From: CAJBVG01 sp943360385
GTDB taxonomy: Bacteria; Bacteroidota; Bacteroidia; Sphingobacteriales; Sphingobacteriaceae
Length of the DNA: 13,280 bases
Direction: 5' to 3'
Assembly (NCBI GenBank): GCA_943360385.1
Contig: CALRIM020000086.1
Location: 1 to 13,280 of the forward strand
The position numbers and the translations under genes were made by a program. Under the pieces are notes generated by a model. The model was not told the origin of the DNA. It did no database searches and was given only the letters and a program-made list of their open reading frames with translations. Positions 12,069 through 13,280 of this stretch are shown here, one piece after another (the first letter of the stretch is position 1; each line of letters begins with the position of its first letter).

Positions 12069-13078
12069 TGCACGCCCACAAGGAAATACTTATAAGTTTA
12101 GCCAGAAATATGAATCCTTTTGGATATTCAGAGGCTGATATTTGGAAGGAAGCAGGATTTAATATTGATCAAATTGCTGACTCTAATGAGATGGTGGATG
12201 CAAGATATGGGATTACTCTATGGGAATCTATAATTAAATGTTCTTCGTATCCTTTGGTTGGTTTAAGTTTTGGCAAAAACATCTCTTTTTCTGCATTGAG
12301 TTGGATTTCTGGATTAGCCCAAAGTGCTAATACTTTAAAGGATTTTTGGAAAAGTTTTTGTGATTTTTCTTTGTTGATGGGAGATATGTTTTTTTATTAT
12401 TTGAAGGAGGAAGGAGATAGGGTGATTATCTATTATCAACCTAATGAGGAATGGGAAATTAAGAGCCCCGAAACGGCTAAGCAAGCATGCGAACATGCAA
12501 TGAGTTTAACCATAACTTTATCCGAGTTTTTATCTGGAAAGAAAATCGTTGTTGAACAAACAAATTTCAAATATCAAATTAAAGATGAACATTTAGTAGA
12601 GTACGAGAAGGTGTTTAATAATGTGAAGTTTTCTCAGGAAAATAATTCAATTGTTTTTTCGATGGAAGTAGGAGAACGAATACTTATTGGTTCTAATGAA
12701 ATTGTGTATAAACACATGTTAGAATTCTGCGAACAAAAATTAGAGGAACTCAAATTAGTAGAAAAATATTCAGATAAGGTAAGGTCTATATTAGCAAAGA
12801 AAAATTCTTTTTATTTGCCGAAATTAAATGAAGTGGCAGCAATGCTACATTTAAGTCCACGAACATTACAAAGAAAACTAAAAGAGGAAGATGTATTGTA
12901 TCATGCTATTGTAGAAGAATTTCAAATTGCTCAAGCAAAACACCTTTTAATGCAAAAGCAAATTCAATTGAAAGAAATTGCTTATTTGCTTGGATATTCC
13001 AATACCGAAAGTTTCCATCGAAGCTTCAAACGCAATACTGGATTGAGTCCTGGAGCATTTAAGCAACAGGGGGTATAG
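12068..13078 (+). CDS. AraC family transcriptional regulator
   Basis: The 336-residue protein has the two-part layout of the AraC group with an N-terminal ligand-binding domain of the Arabinose_bd type (about 15-205). It lacks a cupin-like beta barrel and resembles the OruR/MmsR-like half. The C-terminal DNA-binding domain has two helix-turn-helix units: LNEVAAMLHLSPRTLQRKLKEE (253-274) and LKEIAYLLGYSNTESFHRSFKRNTGLSPGAF (301-331), the second matching the AraC signature closely. The ligand is unknown. It is divergent from the DUF4345-SRPBCC unit across 92 bp, so it probably controls that unit and perhaps itself. I chose the ATG at 12068 because the first helix (ILISLARNMNPFGYSEADIWKEAGF) needs it; an internal Met15 would cut the helix. 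Confidence 0.93.
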   Translation: MHAHKEILISLARNMNPFGYSEADIWKEAGFNIDQIADSNEMVDARYGITLWESIIKCSSYPLVGLSFGKNISFSALSWISGLAQSANTLKDFWKSFCDFSLLMGDMFFYYLKEEGDRVIIYYQPNEEWEIKSPETAKQACEHAMSLTITLSEFLSGKKIVVEQTNFKYQIKDEHLVEYEKVFNNVKFSQENNSIVFSMEVGERILIGSNEIVYKHMLEFCEQKLEELKLVEKYSDKVRSILAKKNSFYLPKLNEVAAMLHLSPRTLQRKLKEEDVLYHAIVEEFQIAQAKHLLMQKQIQLKEIAYLLGYSNTESFHRSFKRNTGLSPGAFKQQGV

Positions 13079-13082
13079 TTTA

Positions 13083-13280
13083 TTATCCGTGCGACAAAAA
13101 GATAATCGCAGAAACTAAAAAAAGCAATACAAAAAATAATACTCTGGCAATTACAGCATATTTTTTTAGCTTCTTCTTTCGTTCCGAATCATCTTCGCGA
13201 ATAAACAATAAACTTTCGGCTTCGTTCTGTTCTTTTACTTTGTGTTTTTCTTTTCGATAAGAAATTCTCGATTCATCGAG
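13083..13280 (-). CDS. Small membrane protein, C-terminal part (cut by window edge)
   Basis: A minus-strand frame is open from the right edge to a TAA at 13085-13083, giving 65 residues with no start in view. The first 42 residues are very hydrophilic and charged (ESRISYRKEKHKVKEQNEAE, then REDDSERKKKLKKY), followed by one hydrophobic span (AVIARVLFFVLLFLVSAIIFL) and a short tail SHG. The Lys-rich stretch before the span suggests the N-terminal part is cytoplasmic and the tail outside. It converges on the araC-like gene with 4 bp between the stops. I do not recognise the family. The composition change from charged to hydrophobic in one frame supports real coding. Confidence 0.7.
   Translation of the reverse strand, partial: LDESRISYRKEKHKVKEQNEAESLLFIREDDSERKKKLKKYAVIARVLFFVLLFLVSAIIFLSHG

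Overview
This window looks like chromosome from an AT-rich member of the Bacteroidota, probably near Flavobacteriales or Sphingobacteriales. The support is: separate nuoC and nuoD genes, NuoA with a long tail, DUF4199 and PorT-like beta-barrel proteins, almost no Shine-Dalgarno sequences, and intergenic palindromes of a kind common in that phylum. It is mostly housekeeping DNA. I see no transposase, phage gene, CRISPR array, rRNA or tRNA.

Layout from left to right. (1) The 3' end of a response-regulator receiver domain (+) is cut by the left edge. (2) A minus-strand cluster at 3060-392 reads small hypothetical gene, pdxH, nuoC, nuoD. (3) yqgE (+) is divergent from that cluster. (4) A long minus-strand series at 10949-3789 reads beta-barrel protein, CoA-transferase, BaiN-type flavoprotein, nuoA, nuoB, purK, then, after repeat-filled spacers, purE, a GNAT acetyltransferase and a DUF4199 membrane protein. 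(5) A two-gene unit (DUF4345 and SRPBCC, minus) is divergent from an AraC-family regulator (+). (6) The 3' end of a small membrane protein gene (-) is cut by the right edge.

Two features stand out. First, the complex I genes are split. nuoAB and nuoCD lie about 4.8 kb apart on the same strand, in different gene clusters, with purK, purE, pdxH, yqgE and others between them, and nuoE-N are absent. Tight stop/start overlaps (ATGAGTAA twice, ATGACTAA once, ATGA once) suggest translational coupling inside these clusters. Second, most gene ends outside the tight clusters carry short-period repeat arrays (7-, 8-, 17/26- or 33-bp units) that begin at or run through the stop codon. The arrays fall into a few sequence families that recur at distant genes in the same orientation relative to the upstream gene. 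Hairpin elements lie in the same spacers, including a possible small insertion directly upstream of purE. The GNAT gene has its stop codon, and both candidate start codons, inside two same-orientation copies of one repeat.

The genes cover respiration (NuoA-D), purine synthesis (PurK and PurE act in succession on AIR), vitamin B6 (PdxH), CoA-thioester metabolism, and a small AraC-associated unit. No gap between genes exceeds 300 bases. The longest spacers are 5438-5690, 4269-4422 and 269-391, and all three are largely repeats.
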